Below are positions 1 to 8,483 of a stretch of DNA of 64,000 nucleotides, piece after piece. This stretch comes from Flavobacterium wongokense. GTDB lineage: Bacteria; Bacteroidota; Bacteroidia; Flavobacteriales; Flavobacteriaceae. How positions within the stretch are numbered: position 1 is the first letter of the stretch; each line of letters begins with the position of its first letter. Below the pieces are notes generated by a model. It ran no database searches, was not told the DNA's origin, and saw only the letters and a program-made list of their open reading frames with translations. The position numbers were made by a program, and so were the translations under genes. The stretch covers positions 124,001-188,000 of the forward strand of contig NZ_JAKIHP010000001.1 of assembly GCF_021608265.1 (NCBI RefSeq). The letters run 5' to 3'.

Positions 1-756
1 AACCGTAAATGTTGCCTGACAGGTTGATGTTAATGGAACACACGAGCTGGTATAAGTAAAAGTAACAGTTCTTGATCCTCCACACGCAGGTGGAGCTCCA
101 GTATTGTTATTTGATAAATTACCTCCACATCCACCATTTCCAGATGCTGTTGCCAACCAAGCTGTAAATGCAGCATTAACAGCCGCTTGTGTTTGACAGG
201 CAGATGTTGTTAGGTTTCCTGGGCAGGTCAACGAAACACTTGGAGCTGCACTAACCGTAAATGTAGCCTGGCAGGTTGTTGATAATGGTGCGCATGAACT
301 GGTATAAGTAAAAGTAACTGTTGTTGAACCCCCACAAGCTGGTGGTGCTCCAGTATTATTATTTGACAAATTACCATTACAGCCACCATTTCCTGATGCT
401 GTCGCTAACCATGCAGTAAACGCAGCATTAACAGCCGCTTGTGTTTGACAAGATCCGGTGGTTGTGTTAACCGGACAAGTCAATACCACTGCAGGCGGAG
501 CCGGAACCGTGAAGGTTCTGGTGCAGGATTGCGATTGCCCACAATCATCTGTAACGGTCCAGGTAACATCCGTACTGCCTCCACATCTTGCTGGCGGAGC
601 TGGATTTAAAGGTGATCTGGTTGAAACAGAATTTGTACCTCCTGAAAAACTAAATGAAGCTAACCATGCATTAAATGCTGTATTAATTTGATCCTGAGTC
701 AGGCAGGGATTTGTCGTTGTTTGAGGCGGGCAATTCAATAGAATTGGATTTGCGGG
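1..756 (-). repeat. 252-bp tandem repeats in the adhesin gene
   Basis: The same motif (AACCGTAAATGTTGCCTG-like on the plus strand) starts at 1, 253 and, in diverged form, 505, giving a period of exactly 252 bp or 84 codons. The copies at 1-252 and 253-504 are very similar at the DNA level. The copy at 505-756 is recognisable mainly as protein (CPPQTTTNPC, CGGSTDVTWTVTDDCG). The array continues off the left edge. Confidence 0.9.
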
Positions 757-1464
757 TGGTGTCGTAATGGTTTCAGAGATGTTTGTAACGCATTCCTCTG
801 CTGACATTACACTAACCGTATAGGTAATTCCCGCTTCGCTTCCCGGAAGTCCAGGGAAAATCCCATCGAAATTTGTTGGACCACTTGGCAAAAGCGTATA
901 GCTGTAATTTCCAATATCTGAAAACTGGCCAACAACTGTTAGTGTTGAAGTTCCACCGGCACAGGTAATAGGTGTATGCGAAGCCGTTGCAGCAACTTTT
1001 GAAATTGATACTGACTTGCTACATTCACAAATTGTATTTGGTGAACTTGAAATGTTAACTACATCCAACTGCAAGTTAAATTCCGGAGTTGAACTTCCTG
1101 GGAAAACTACCAAAGTTTGTGTAGTTTTATTCAAACCTGCATTATAAACCACATTACCAAAAGTTCTGATAAAAGCTCCAGAACTATTTGATGGGAATGA
1201 ATACGTAAAATTTAAATTAGTCGTCGCATTCAAAAGATTGGGCGCACCACTTCGGGCAACTTCCACATTGATAATAATGTCTCCTGAAGTATCATTAGGA
1301 TCTGCGACTGCACAAGCTTCAAGTGGCCCTATAAGATTACAGGCCGGCACTAAAGTCCCCTGTGCAAAAGATATCTGGGAAAAGAATCCCATGAACAATA
1401 ATAAAAACAAACTGCAACAACAACTTGTGCGTTTGTTCAAATTTAATAAAGTCGAATTTTTCAT
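1..1464 (-). CDS. large secreted repeat adhesin, N-terminal part (runs off left edge)
   Basis: This minus-strand frame is open from an ATG at 1464 to the window edge (488 codons), so the 3' end is missing. Residues 1 to about 35 are a signal peptide ending near FSQISFAQ. A Cys-containing N-terminal domain follows (begins VPACNLIGPLEAC, ends CECSKSVSI), then an Ig-like linker, then repeats of about 84 residues with the core NCPPQTTTNPC / TCPVNTTTGSCQTQAAVNAAF and a conserved CGGS.VTFTYTSSC segment. The repeats resemble the HYR-like domains of very large flavobacterial surface proteins that usually end in a T9SS sorting domain; that end lies outside the window. It is 21 bp downstream of the small secreted gene at 1486-1890, probably in the same operon. 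A role as cell-surface adhesin is inferred from architecture only. Confidence 0.8.
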   Translation of the reverse strand, partial: MKNSTLLNLNKRTSCCCSLFLLLFMGFFSQISFAQGTLVPACNLIGPLEACAVADPNDTSGDIIINVEVARSGAPNLLNATTNLNFTYSFPSNSSGAFIRTFGNVVYNAGLNKTTQTLVVFPGSSTPEFNLQLDVVNISSSPNTICECSKSVSISKVAATASHTPITCAGGTSTLTVVGQFSDIGNYSYTLLPSGPTNFDGIFPGLPGSEAGITYTVSVMSAEECVTNISETITTPPANPILLNCPPQTTTNPCLTQDQINTAFNAWLASFSFSGGTNSVSTRSPLNPAPPARCGGSTDVTWTVTDDCGQSQSCTRTFTVPAPPAVVLTCPVNTTTGSCQTQAAVNAAFTAWLATASGNGGCNGNLSNNNTGAPPACGGSTTVTFTYTSSCAPLSTTCQATFTVSAAPSVSLTCPGNLTTSACQTQAAVNAAFTAWLATASGNGGCGGNLSNNNTGAPPACGGSRTVTFTYTSSCVPLTSTCQATFTV

Positions 1465-1485
1465 GTATTTAATATTTAAAGTTGG

Positions 1486-1890
1486 TTAAAGGTTTCCTAT
1501 TGAAACTGATTTGATGCAGGAACACGTTTTGCTTGCGCCTCTTGAATCGGGTGGATTGATAACGGTAAGCTTTATATTGAACGTTCCGTTCTTGTTACCG
1601 GGATTTATGGTCATATTGGGTAGTCCATTTTGGGAAGCAAAAGAAGCAGCAGAGGTATTTGATTTAAATTCCCATCGGTAAATTGTTCCCGGCACTGTCC
1701 GCAGGGTTTCCGAATTGATGGTGAAATTTTGGCCTCCATCCCTTAATCTTCTGGCTTCTAAAACACCATTAAGATTGCATGCAGGCTGCTGTGCCAGTAA
1801 AACGTTAGTAAACAAAAAGAATACTACAAGTAATCGATAGTCTCGAATATGGAAATACCCGAGGAAATTCAGTAAGATACTTTTTTTCAT
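1486..1890 (-). CDS. small secreted protein related to the adhesin N-terminal domain
   Basis: The product is 134 residues. It has a signal peptide (hydrophobic LLVVFFLFTNVLLAQ around residues 19-34), and the mature protein starts QQPACNLNGVLEA. It closely parallels the N-terminal domain of the adhesin encoded just downstream: both start PACNL.G.LEA, share a central F.SN.S.A segment, and end C.C.KSVSI. It has no repeats and no sorting domain, so it is either a stand-alone paralogue of that domain or the stable remnant of a duplicated adhesin gene. The 21-bp gap to the downstream gene suggests one transcript. The molecular function is unknown. Confidence 0.75.
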   Translation of the reverse strand: MKKSILLNFLGYFHIRDYRLLVVFFLFTNVLLAQQPACNLNGVLEARRLRDGGQNFTINSETLRTVPGTIYRWEFKSNTSAASFASQNGLPNMTINPGNKNGTFNIKLTVINPPDSRGASKTCSCIKSVSIGNL

Positions 1891-1933
1891 AATGGTTATG
1901 TATTAGGATTATACCACATTATGAGAAGGTTAG

Positions 1934-1960
1934 TTTAGTATTTTCAGGGATAATACTAAA
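1934..1960. promoter_or_regulatory. 9-bp inverted repeat, possible operator
   Basis: TTTAGTATT and AATACTAAA form perfect 9-bp arms separated by 9 bp, 44 bp upstream of the ATG at 1890. It lies in the expected promoter region of the secreted-protein/adhesin operon. There is no T-run that would make it a terminator. An operator role is a guess. Confidence 0.35.
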
Positions 1961-2093
1961 GAGTCTTGGAACTCTATTTAAATGGTTAGTAAATAGGTAA
2001 TTAGCTCCATTAAAAAAAGAGCCTATCAAATGTATACACATTTAACAATAAATGTTAAAAAATGCATAATTATTGTATGAAGTGTTAATTTTT

Positions 2094-2139
2094 ATCGACA
2101 AAATGCACACTGTTAACATATTTCGTGCATTTTGTCGAT
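2094..2139. promoter_or_regulatory. 15-bp perfect inverted repeat, GTGCATTTTGTCGAT motif
   Basis: ATCGACAAAATGCAC (2094-2108) and GTGCATTTTGTCGAT (2125-2139) are perfect inverted copies with a 16-bp spacer. The same 15-mer, with one to three changes, recurs at 27015, 29835, 29856 and 55570. It lies about 200 bp upstream of the secreted-protein/adhesin operon and just after the stop at 2152 of the convergently oriented upstream gene. It could serve as a regulator binding site; as RNA it would also form a hairpin, but without a clear T-tract. Confidence 0.55.
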
Positions 2140-2151
2140 TTTAAAATTAGA

Positions 2152-3270
2152 TTATAAATCCAGTTTATAAGTCCGCCTTCTTTTGAAGGTTACCGGATCA
2201 AAATGTTTCCACATATTATGTATGGCGTGGTTGTCCTCGAGCTCAGGAGTCCTAATGCAGTTTTGAATCCCTTTTTGCCTGAATGTGATATTGTATTCAC
2301 TGAAAATGATAGCAGTTACACCTTTGCTCTGGTATTCGGGATCGATCCCGATTAAGTAGAAAAGCACATCCTTGCTGTTGTTTTTTGCTTTTAACAAATG
2401 GTAAAATCCGAAGGGGAACAATTTCCCTTTTGCTTTTTGCAATGCTTCAGAAAAGCTGGGCATCACGATACTGAAAGCAATCATATTATCATCTTTATCC
2501 ATAATGAATTTGATATATTCGGGATTGATGAAACTGATGTATTTCTTTTTGAAATATTCCTTCTGCGCATCGGTAATCGCGACAAAAGAAGACAAATCGG
2601 CATAACTTGAATTGAACAAATCAAACATCTTGTCTACATAAGGCATGATGTCTTTGGTTTTGGTAAAGTTAACCGGCGTCAACTGATACCTCTTTTTTAT
2701 AAGCTCATTCGGCTTGATAAAGAATTCTGTTTTGACATTAGACATCGGAAACCTGTTTTCAAGATATTCCTTTTCCTTGACATAGCCCAGCTTTTCCAAA
2801 TGCTCTTTGTAATACGGATAATTATACCAGGTAATCATCGAGCCTATTTCGTCAAAACCTTCAGTAAGTACGCCAACCTTATCGAGATTGGAAAAGCCCA
2901 TCGGCCCTTCAACATATTCGAGGTTATTTTTTTTGCCAAATTCGTAAACTTTTTCAAGCAGTGCTTTGGTCACTTCAATATCATCGATAACATCCCACCA
3001 GCCAAAACGCACTTTCTTTTTTTGTTGCTTATTCACCTCATCCCAGTTGATGATAGCGGCAATCCTTCCCACAATTTTATTGTCTTTGTAGGCCAGATAG
3101 AAATGCGCATCCGCAGAAGCAAATACCGGATTTTTGGATTTATCAAAGGTTTCCATCTCATCGTTAATCAATGGTGGAACCCAATAAGGGTGATTTTTAT
3201 ACAGTTCAAACGGGAATTTGACAAACGCTGTAAGCAGCTCTTTGGTATTGGCTTCGACTATGGTAATCAT
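2152..3270 (-). CDS. YghO-like GNAT-fold putative acyltransferase
   Basis: The product is 372 residues and soluble. The N-terminus (FPFELYKNHPYWVPPL, then the GRIAAI strand) and the C-terminal segment (FYLIGIDPEYQSKGVTAIIF) have the look of a double GNAT-like fold as in the YghO family. The segment DPEYQSKGVT resembles the GNAT acetyl-CoA loop in relaxed form. Substrate unknown. Its ATG at 3270 directly abuts the stop codon of the upstream gene (3271-3273), so the two are probably translationally coupled. It is the last gene of this short operon. Confidence 0.65.
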   Translation of the reverse strand: MITIVEANTKELLTAFVKFPFELYKNHPYWVPPLINDEMETFDKSKNPVFASADAHFYLAYKDNKIVGRIAAIINWDEVNKQQKKKVRFGWWDVIDDIEVTKALLEKVYEFGKKNNLEYVEGPMGFSNLDKVGVLTEGFDEIGSMITWYNYPYYKEHLEKLGYVKEKEYLENRFPMSNVKTEFFIKPNELIKKRYQLTPVNFTKTKDIMPYVDKMFDLFNSSYADLSSFVAITDAQKEYFKKKYISFINPEYIKFIMDKDDNMIAFSIVMPSFSEALQKAKGKLFPFGFYHLLKAKNNSKDVLFYLIGIDPEYQSKGVTAIIFSEYNITFRQKGIQNCIRTPELEDNHAIHNMWKHFDPVTFKRRRTYKLDL

Positions 3271-4236
3271 TTATTTTGTCTTTTCTAATTCTACTTCGTC
3301 TTTGCGTTTTTTGCCTTTATCCCTTTTGGATTTTTTGTCTTTCTTTTTATCCTTTTTGTCGTTTTTTATTCGTTTGTAATTGGTCTCCCAATTGTCATCA
3401 AAACGCCACGACATTCCAACATTGGCTCCAACCAAAGACGGCGTATCCTTAACATTCTTATTCAGTGAAGCATCCAATTGGATATTCTCCCGGACTAAAT
3501 AAGCAGCGCCCAATCTCAATATGGTGTCTGCATAATAATCACTTTTATAACCTTGCAACTCAATAAATCCGGACCATCGCATATTGAAACCTCTGGTCAT
3601 TGTTGAAATAATCCCTAAACTTGGATAATCAGTTCCGTATTTGTCTGCGATGAAATTATTTACCCAAACCCATCGCGTCCCAAAATGATGCTGGGTAATA
3701 ACCATAATTTTCGGGCTAATCGCCTTATCTGAAGGAAAGGTAAATGGATTTTTTCCTATTTTCAAATTGAATCCGCCATACACTGCAACAGCAGGAATGA
3801 ACTGCTTCCAGCTAAAACTGTGATTGGCTTTCCAACTGTATAAATTCGGTTTTTCCTTTTTTATGAAAGGATCATAAACCAAATATTTTGCTCCGATGGT
3901 AATCTGCTTAAAACCGCCACGCGTATCATTGATCAAAGGCGATTCGTACCAATCATATTGATATTGGGTATTCAAAGCAAACTCAAACTGGTCAAAAAAA
4001 GCACCATACCTCACATCGATTTCAGTCCCAAAACCTTTGGCATCATAATCCAATAAATTGTGTTTTTCCTCAATGCCATACAAACCTCCTTCAGCCTGGA
4101 TGACCGACTTTCCTACCGAAAATGCCGACATGGATTCGCCCGGCCTGTTGGAATTGATTATGTCTGTATATTGTGCATAATGAGCCGTCGAAATCATTAG
4201 AAAACCAGCTACCAGCAATGTTTTTAGATGCATCAT
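3271..4236 (-). CDS. outer-membrane transporter-like protein (phenol MetA-pathway type)
   Basis: The product is 321 residues, with a signal peptide (MMHLKTLLVAGFLMISTAHYAQ) and alternating aromatic beta-strands typical of a small outer-membrane beta-barrel. The start of the mature protein (TDIINSNRPGESMSAFSVGKSV...EGG) matches the Bacteroidota proteins annotated as transporters of the MetA phenol-degradation family (PF13557-like). The last 40 residues are an unusual Lys/Asp-rich tail (KKDKKKDKKSKRDKGKKRK) after the barrel. That tail could sit in the periplasm at the end of the last strand or mark a nonstandard C-terminus. Substrate unknown. Confidence 0.6.
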   Translation of the reverse strand: MMHLKTLLVAGFLMISTAHYAQYTDIINSNRPGESMSAFSVGKSVIQAEGGLYGIEEKHNLLDYDAKGFGTEIDVRYGAFFDQFEFALNTQYQYDWYESPLINDTRGGFKQITIGAKYLVYDPFIKKEKPNLYSWKANHSFSWKQFIPAVAVYGGFNLKIGKNPFTFPSDKAISPKIMVITQHHFGTRWVWVNNFIADKYGTDYPSLGIISTMTRGFNMRWSGFIELQGYKSDYYADTILRLGAAYLVRENIQLDASLNKNVKDTPSLVGANVGMSWRFDDNWETNYKRIKNDKKDKKKDKKSKRDKGKKRKDEVELEKTK

Positions 4237-4271
4237 AAGGTTAGGAAATTAAACTTTGAAACTTTGTCTTC

Positions 4272-4279
4272 CAAAAGTA
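4272..4279 (-). promoter_or_regulatory. promoter -7 element TACTTTTG
   Basis: On the minus strand, TACTTTTG matches the Bacteroidota -7 consensus TAnnTTTG, 36 bp upstream of the ATG at 4236. No TTG at the ideal distance was seen. Confidence 0.4.
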
Positions 4280-4335
4280 ATATATTTTATCATTTATTTA
4301 AGATGTCAAACCGAAATTTAAATTGCGGAAATTAG

Positions 4336-4343
4336 TATTTTTG
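4336..4343 (+). promoter_or_regulatory. promoter -7 element TATTTTTG
   Basis: TATTTTTG matches TAnnTTTG and ends 18 bp before the ATG at 4362. It lies inside the possible longer reading frame beginning at 4323, which argues for the downstream ATG as the true start. Confidence 0.5.
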
Positions 4344-4361
4344 ACAAAATTATTTTTCACA

Positions 4362-4625
4362 ATGGAAACCGCATCTTTTCAAGGGTTAATCGACGTTATC
4401 TTATTCATAATCATATTCTATTATGTTATGAAGTTTTTGGCGCGCCTGTTTTTACCCGCTTTAGCAAAAAAAGCAGTTGAAAAAGCAGCAGAGCAATTTC
4501 AGCAGCAGCACCAAAATTATCAAAACCAGCAAAACCAATACACTTCCCAAAATCAAACCAACGAAACCAAACCAAAAGAGAAAAAAATCGTTGGCGAATA
4601 TGTTGATTTTGAAGAAATAGAATAA
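4362..4625 (+). CDS. DUF4834 family small membrane protein
   Basis: The product is 87 residues and starts METASFQGLIDVI. It has one N-terminal membrane segment (VILFIIIFYYVMKFLARLFL, residues about 9-29), then a charged and Gln/Asn-rich cytoplasmic tail ending VGEYVDFEEIE, which is characteristic of the flavobacterial DUF4834 family. A longer frame opens at 4323, but a promoter -7 element sits within it, so the ATG at 4362 is preferred. The next gene (YfhO) starts 59 bp downstream. Function unknown. Confidence 0.75.
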   Translation: METASFQGLIDVILFIIIFYYVMKFLARLFLPALAKKAVEKAAEQFQQQHQNYQNQQNQYTSQNQTNETKPKEKKIVGEYVDFEEIE

Positions 4626-4684
4626 TTTAGTGCTCAGTTTTTAACTAACCATCAACTGGCAACCTCAGCCATCAACCAAATTAA

Positions 4685-7195
4685 ATGAAGCAACTTCAAA
4701 AGTTATATCCGCATCTATTAGCCATCATTGGTTTTATCATTATCTCATTAGTTTACTTCTACCCTGTCATCCAGGGCAAAAAAATATACCAGTCCGATAT
4801 TGCAAAATACACCGGAATGGCCAAGGAACAAATCGATTTCAGGGCGGAAACACACACTGAGCCTTATTGGACCAACTCCTCTTTTGGCGGAATGCCAACC
4901 TACCAATCCGGAGCCAATTATCCTAATGACTACATCGGAATGCTGGATAACGCGATTCGGTTCCTGCCGCGTCCTGCCGATTATTTATTCCTTTACTTTT
5001 TAGGATTTTATGCATTAATGCTGGTCTTTAGGGTCGATCCGCTCAAAGCGTTTTTTGGCGCACTCGCCTTTGGATTGTCAACATATTTAATAGTAATCAT
5101 TGGTGTCGGGCACAATGCCAAGGCACATGCTATTGGCTATATGCCGTTTGTTGTAGCCGGATTTATTTTGGTCTTCAGCAAAAGATACCTGCACGGCGGA
5201 ATCCTCACCATGCTTGCCGTCGCACTCGAAATTACGGCAAACCATTTCCAGATGACCTACTATCTGCTATTGCTTTTGATAGTAATGGGATTCTTTTTTG
5301 TGTACCAATTGTACCAGGAAAAGGATTTGAAATCATTGCCAAAAATACTAGGAACCTTTGCAGTTGCAGTGGTATTGGCTGTTGGTGTCAATGCCACAAG
5401 TTTAATGGCAACTAAAGAATACACTGATTTCAGTACGCGTGGCAAAAGTGAACTGACCTTCAATACCGATGGCTCCAAAAAAGAGGCCAACATTGCAATG
5501 GACAGGGAATATATCACCGAATACAGCTATGGTATTTTGGAGAGTTTAAACCTGTTTTCACCAAGATTATTTGGTGGCGGAAGCAATCAAAAACTCAACG
5601 AGGATTCGCATGTTTACAATTTCATGCTCAATTATGGAGCGTCACCTGAAGAAGCTAAGCAACTCACAGAAAATTACGCTGTGGTTTATTGGGGTGGACA
5701 GCCTCAGGTAGCAGCACCAGCCTATATTGGCGCTGTTGTTTTCTTTCTTTTCGTATTGGCTTTATACCACGACAAACGCAAAATAAAGTATGCATTCCTT
5801 GCCGGAACCATCTTTTCATTGCTGCTTTCATGGGGTAAAAATTTATCGATACTAACCGATTTCTTTATCGATTATGTTCCAATGTATGACAAATTCAGGG
5901 CGATTTCATCCATACAGGTTTTACTGGAATTGTGCGTTCCAGCTTTGGCAATCATGGGATTGCAGTCGTTCTTTACCGATGAAGAAAACCGCTGGAAAAG
6001 CTTATGGAAAACCGGAGCGACAACTTTAGGAATCATTCTCCTGCTGTTTGTATGCAAAGGCATGTTCCATTTTGTTGGGGATATCGACAGCCAGTTAATC
6101 GAAGCATTGAAACAACATCCTGATAAAGCTTTCGGACCACAATTCATTGACGCTTTGCGCGAAGACAGAAAAGACCTGTATTCAGCCGATTTATTGCGTT
6201 CCGGATTTTTGATTGCAGCTTCATTTGGAATTCTATACTTCTATACCAAAAATAAATTGGCCGCCAATAATGCTGTCATCCTGATTGGAGTTTTCATGGT
6301 TGGTGATTTGTTTTTTGTAGATAAAAATTATGTAAGCAATGATGGGGAGCAATTCAGAAGTGCGCAGGAAGTGGATATGCCGTATCAGCCAACACAAGCC
6401 GATTCACTGATATTGCAGGACACAACCAATTTCAGGGTATACGAAGTCGCAGGCGGAATTTACAGCCCGCGTTCGTCTTATTTCCATAAATCGATTGGTG
6501 GTTACAGTGCCGTAATGCCAAGGCGTTTCAAGGAAGTTTATGAGTTTGAAATAGCACCAAGCATGAACGATTTGGGAAGCATCATCGACCCAAAAACACT
6601 TTCACTTTCGAAAAGCATTCCGGTGATTAATGCATTCAACATTAAGTATTTGATTGTTGGTACCGAAAAAGGCGACATTCCAATTGTCAATCCATTTCAC
6701 AATGGCAACGCGTGGTTTGTGAAAGAACTGAAAAAAGTAAATTCGGCAGATGAAGAGATTAAGCAATTGGGCAAAATTGAAACCAAAGATGTGGCGGTAA
6801 TAGCTCCAATTAAAATAGATGCTTCAGCCTCAAATGGATCAAGAGGAGGAAATAATAATTTTGTGAGAGACAGTTTGGCTACTATTAAACTTGATTTATA
6901 CAAACCAAATCATCTAATGTATACTTCAAATAACGCCAATGATGGTTTTGCAGTCTTCTCTGAAATTTATTATAAAGATGGCTGGAATGCTACTATTGAT
7001 GGAAAAGTTTCCCGAATTTATAAAGTGGATTACACTTTACGTGGAATGGATATCCCTAAAGGCAGACATACCATCGAATTCAAATTTGAGCCTCAGGTTG
7101 TAAAAACAGGAAGCACCATTGCATTGATTAGCTTTATCATCATGGTTTTGGCAATCATTGGCGGAGTTTATTTAGACAATCGAAAAAAGACCTAA
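4685..7195 (+). CDS. YfhO family polytopic membrane protein
   Basis: The product is 836 residues with about 12 to 14 hydrophobic segments. An extracytoplasmic loop after TM1 has the YfhO signature (SDIAKYTGMAKEQIDF, TNSSFGGMPTYQ), and there is a GHNAKAHAIGYMP segment after TM4. The C-terminal soluble domain contains YYKDGWNATIDGK and a last TM (IALISFIIMVLAIIGGVYL). YfhO proteins are GT-C-like and, in Firmicutes, glycosylate envelope polymers; in Bacteroidota the role is not established. The stop codon overlaps the ATG of the glycosyltransferase by one base (TAATG), so the two are co-translated. The neighbourhood suggests envelope glycan synthesis. Confidence 0.85.
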   Translation: MKQLQKLYPHLLAIIGFIIISLVYFYPVIQGKKIYQSDIAKYTGMAKEQIDFRAETHTEPYWTNSSFGGMPTYQSGANYPNDYIGMLDNAIRFLPRPADYLFLYFLGFYALMLVFRVDPLKAFFGALAFGLSTYLIVIIGVGHNAKAHAIGYMPFVVAGFILVFSKRYLHGGILTMLAVALEITANHFQMTYYLLLLLIVMGFFFVYQLYQEKDLKSLPKILGTFAVAVVLAVGVNATSLMATKEYTDFSTRGKSELTFNTDGSKKEANIAMDREYITEYSYGILESLNLFSPRLFGGGSNQKLNEDSHVYNFMLNYGASPEEAKQLTENYAVVYWGGQPQVAAPAYIGAVVFFLFVLALYHDKRKIKYAFLAGTIFSLLLSWGKNLSILTDFFIDYVPMYDKFRAISSIQVLLELCVPALAIMGLQSFFTDEENRWKSLWKTGATTLGIILLLFVCKGMFHFVGDIDSQLIEALKQHPDKAFGPQFIDALREDRKDLYSADLLRSGFLIAASFGILYFYTKNKLAANNAVILIGVFMVGDLFFVDKNYVSNDGEQFRSAQEVDMPYQPTQADSLILQDTTNFRVYEVAGGIYSPRSSYFHKSIGGYSAVMPRRFKEVYEFEIAPSMNDLGSIIDPKTLSLSKSIPVINAFNIKYLIVGTEKGDIPIVNPFHNGNAWFVKELKKVNSADEEIKQLGKIETKDVAVIAPIKIDASASNGSRGGNNNFVRDSLATIKLDLYKPNHLMYTSNNANDGFAVFSEIYYKDGWNATIDGKVSRIYKVDYTLRGMDIPKGRHTIEFKFEPQVVKTGSTIALISFIIMVLAIIGGVYLDNRKKT

Positions 7196-8481
7196 TGCCG
7201 GAGCCAAAAAAACTTTTAATCATCACGTATTACTGGCCGCCAGCTGGTGGACCCGGAGTACAGCGTTGGTTAAAGTTTGTCAAATACCTGCCTGATTTTA
7301 ATGTGCAGCCGATTGTCTACATTCCTGAAAATCCAACATACCCAATCATCGATAATGGTTTGGTCAGCGAGGTTTCGGAAAAGGCTGTCATCCTTAAAAA
7401 TAAAATCACCGAACCTTATGGTTTGGCATCTTTTTTTGGCAAATCCAAAACCAAAAAAATCAGTTCCGGAATCATTCCGAATCAAAAGAAACAATCCTTT
7501 TTGGAAAAGGCACTGCTTTGGGTTCGTGGCAATCTGTTCATTCCCGATGCGCGTTTCCTCTGGGTGAAACCTTCGGTCAGCTATCTGAAAAAATACATTC
7601 AGGAAAATAATATTGACACCATTGTAACCTCAGGTCCGCCGCATAGTTTGCATCTTATCGGTTTACAATTAAAAAAAGATTTAGATGTAAAATGGTTCGC
7701 CGATTTCCGCGATCCGTGGACAACGATTGGGTATCACAAAGCTTTGAAATTGTCCTCTTACGCCGAGAAAAAACACAAGGCTTTAGAGAAAGAAGTCCTG
7801 AATTCGTCTGACACGATTATCGTTACTTCCAAAACTACCAAAACCGAATTTGAAGCGCTGACTTCAAAACCCATTGAAGTCATTACCAATGGTTACGACG
7901 TTGAAAAAGTGGAAAAACAATCGCTTGATGAAAAATTTACTTTGGCGCATATTGGTTCGTTTTTATCGGACAGGAATCCTAAAATACTTTGGCAGAGCTT
8001 ACAGGAATTGGTTTCTGAAAATGTCGATTTCAAAAATGATTTCCGTTTGAAACTGATTGGCGCCACAAGCCAGGAAGTTTTGGATTCCATATCAGAATTT
8101 GGGCTAAATGATTATATGCAGAATCTGGGTTACCTTTCACACAAGGAAGCGGTGGAACACCAAAGAAAATCGCAGGTTTTATTACTCATCGAAATCGATT
8201 CTGACGATACCAAAAGCATCATTCCGGGCAAACTTTTTGAATATATGGTTTCCGAACGGCCTATTGTAGCCATTGGCCCTAAAGACTCCGATTTTGCCGA
8301 AATCATTACTTCGACAAATACAGGCGTTTTCTTTACCTATGACGAAAAAGAAGCGTTAAAAGCCCAGCTTTTGAAATATTATCAGGAATATCAAAACCAA
8401 AATTTAAATGTCAATGCGGTTGGTTTGCAAAAGTATTCGAGAAAGAATTTGACTGAACAACTGGTAGAAATCATCTCATAA
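7195..8481 (+). CDS. glycosyltransferase, GT4-like (GT-B fold)
   Basis: The product is 428 residues. The N-terminus LLIITYYWPPAGGPGVQRW is the typical start of flavobacterial GT-B glycosyltransferases with the GGPG/GVQR loop. The acceptor domain contains TSGPPHSLHLIG and WFADFRDPW. The C-terminal donor domain contains HIGSFLSDRNPK and the sugar-nucleotide site IIPGKLFEYMVSERPI with the usual E. It starts in a one-base overlap with YfhO and ends 2 bp before the next gene. Donor and acceptor are unknown; a polysaccharide or protein-glycan pathway is inferred from the flippase two genes downstream. Confidence 0.85.
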   Translation: MPEPKKLLIITYYWPPAGGPGVQRWLKFVKYLPDFNVQPIVYIPENPTYPIIDNGLVSEVSEKAVILKNKITEPYGLASFFGKSKTKKISSGIIPNQKKQSFLEKALLWVRGNLFIPDARFLWVKPSVSYLKKYIQENNIDTIVTSGPPHSLHLIGLQLKKDLDVKWFADFRDPWTTIGYHKALKLSSYAEKKHKALEKEVLNSSDTIIVTSKTTKTEFEALTSKPIEVITNGYDVEKVEKQSLDEKFTLAHIGSFLSDRNPKILWQSLQELVSENVDFKNDFRLKLIGATSQEVLDSISEFGLNDYMQNLGYLSHKEAVEHQRKSQVLLLIEIDSDDTKSIIPGKLFEYMVSERPIVAIGPKDSDFAEIITSTNTGVFFTYDEKEALKAQLLKYYQEYQNQNLNVNAVGLQKYSRKNLTEQLVEIIS

Positions 8482-8483
8482 GT

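Noticed and set aside
458-691. 77-codon plus-strand ORF inside the adhesin gene
   Set aside because: The minus strand codes for the adhesin repeats in an unbroken frame; this is a shadow.
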